A DNA stretch of 64,000 nt from Paracoccaceae bacterium (GTDB taxonomy: Bacteria; Pseudomonadota; Alphaproteobacteria; Rhodobacterales; Rhodobacteraceae). The stretch is from the NCBI GenBank assembly GCA_012103375.1, contig WLWX01000001.1, positions 124,001 to 188,000 of the forward strand, written 5' to 3'. The first letter of the stretch is position 1. Every line of letters begins with the position of its first letter. Positions 63,265 to 64,000 of the stretch are shown here, piece after piece. A program made the translations under genes and the position numbers. The notes under the pieces were generated by a model. The model saw only the letters and a program-made list of their open reading frames with translations. It had not been told where the DNA came from and made no database searches.

Positions 63265-64000
63265 TCAAGCCCGTGCGTCGTCCATCAAGCGGCGCATTTC
63301 GGTGATCGCGGGGCCAAGGCCAAGAAAGATCGCCTCTCCCACCAGGAAATGCCCGATGTTGAGTTCCATCACCTCGGGGAATGCGGCTACGGGGGCCACG
63401 GTGTCATAGGTCAGCCCGTGACCGGCGTGAACCTCCAGCCCAAGATTGTGGGCCAGGGACGACATCTCGCGCAGGCGCTCCAACTCAGCATCGCGTTCGT
63501 CGAAACGCCCCTCGGCATGGGCATCGCAATAGGCCCCGGTGTGGAGTTCGACCACCGCCGCCCCGATCCGTGCAGCAGCTTCGATCTGGCGGCGATCAGC
63601 GGCGATGAAGATCGACACCCGGCAGCCCACGTCTGCCAGCGGCGCGATGAAATGGGCGATGCGGTTTTCCTCGCGTGCCAGTTCCAGCCCGCCCTCGGTC
63701 GTCTTTTCTTCGCGCTTTTCGGGCACAATGCAGACAGCGTGGGGTTTGTGGCGCAGGGCGATCTTTTGCATCTCGTCGGTCGCGGCCATTTCGAAGTTCA
63801 GCGGCACCGACAGAACCTCCATCAACCCGTCGATATCCGCGTCACTGATATGGCGTCGGTCTTCGCGCAGATGGGCGGTGATCCCGTCGGCCCCCGCGTC
63901 TTCGGCCAGTTTGGCGGCGCGCAGCGGATCGGGGTAATCACCGCCGCGTGCATTTCGAACGGTCGCCACATGGTCGATGTTGATCCCCAGCCGCAGCCGC
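63265..64000 (-). CDS. pdxJ: Pyridoxine 5'-phosphate synthase, 5' end beyond window
   Basis: Condenses 1-deoxy-D-xylulose 5-phosphate with 3-amino-2-oxopropyl phosphate to pyridoxine 5'-phosphate. Visible protein begins [20 protein letters not shown] at the window edge, missing only a few residues. Motifs: [12 protein letters not shown], Glu in [21 protein letters not shown] and [28 protein letters not shown]. About 244 residues seen. The internal GTG at 63969 is not the start. Confidence 0.96.
   Translation of the reverse strand, partial: RLRLGINIDHVATVRNARGGDYPDPLRAAKLAEDAGADGITAHLREDRRHISDADIDGLMEVLSVPLNFEMAATDEMQKIALRHKPHAVCIVPEKREEKTTEGGLELAREENRIAHFIAPLADVGCRVSIFIAADRRQIEAAARIGAAVVELHTGAYCDAHAEGRFDERDAELERLREMSSLAHNLGLEVHAGHGLTYDTVAPVAAFPEVMELNIGHFLVGEAIFLGLGPAITEMRRLMDDARA

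Overview
The window looks like chromosomal DNA of a high-GC alphaproteobacterium, most likely family Rhodobacteraceae (Roseobacter lineage). This is an inference from gene content and neighbourhood: a TPR/SUV3-like helicase/S4/7Fe-ferredoxin/CarD cluster, a fully overlapping cdd-deoA-deoB-add-upp salvage operon, single-chain MaeB malic enzyme, PrpE, AcnA, DUF1194, DUF1223 and Hint-domain proteins, and GFA/cupin/GST genes mixed with beta-oxidation genes. No rRNA, tRNA, CRISPR array or replication origin was seen.

Layout. 1-5.7 kb: a peptide-type ABC uptake operon (dppA-B-C-DF, minus strand) whose binding-protein gene is split by a 214-bp miniature element and whose upstream region is cut by an IS630-type insertion (5.7-6.8 kb). 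6.9-8.7 kb: divergent cobT and cobS. 8.8-13.9 kb: carD, fdxA, S4 protein, helicase and TPR protein on the minus strand. 14-18.9 kb: SCP2-like protein, lysophospholipase-like hydrolase, HpcH/HpaI aldolase, two tandem LpxL-type acyltransferases (the second frameshifted), DUF1223 protein. 19-23.6 kb: acnA, pdeM-like phosphoesterase, HMCES/YedK-type protein. 23.9-26.2 kb: MATE exporter and two hotdog thioesterases. 26.3-34.4 kb: two MerR regulators followed by a beta-oxidation region in which the acyl-CoA dehydrogenase and thiolase genes are broken while the fadJ-type gene is intact. 34.4-39.6 kb: Hint protein, sulfotransferase, truncated DMT transporter, acyl-CoA ligase, membrane protein. 39.8-44.3 kb: nucleoside salvage operon. 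44.4-53.8 kb: interrupted VOC-cupin gene, maeB, sulfotransferase, prpE, nadK, glyA, DUF1194. 53.9-54.8 kb: trhO. 54.9-62.7 kb: a minus-strand catabolic and uptake cluster (amino-acid ABC transporter, GST, SDR, enolase-superfamily enzyme, proline-racemase-family protein, DHDPS-like protein) that resembles a hydroxyproline or hydroxyproline-betaine pathway; its DHDPS-like gene is split by the second copy of the miniature element. 63.3 kb to the end: pdxJ, running off the window.

The strongest theme is gene decay and small repeats. Seven genes in 64 kb carry breaks: two identical 214-bp insertions, single-base frameshifts, internal deletions and two amber codons. Three repeat families are visible: the 214-bp element with perfect 18-bp inverted termini, a roughly 170-bp GC-rich intergenic repeat present twice in inverted orientation, and a short extragenic repeat with core GCCTCCGGCGGGAGTATTT at six sites. 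I did not find a clearly new defence or biosynthetic system. The best candidates for novelty are the miniature element with its GA..TC target context, and the catabolic cluster with a proline-racemase homologue in which both canonical cysteines are replaced.
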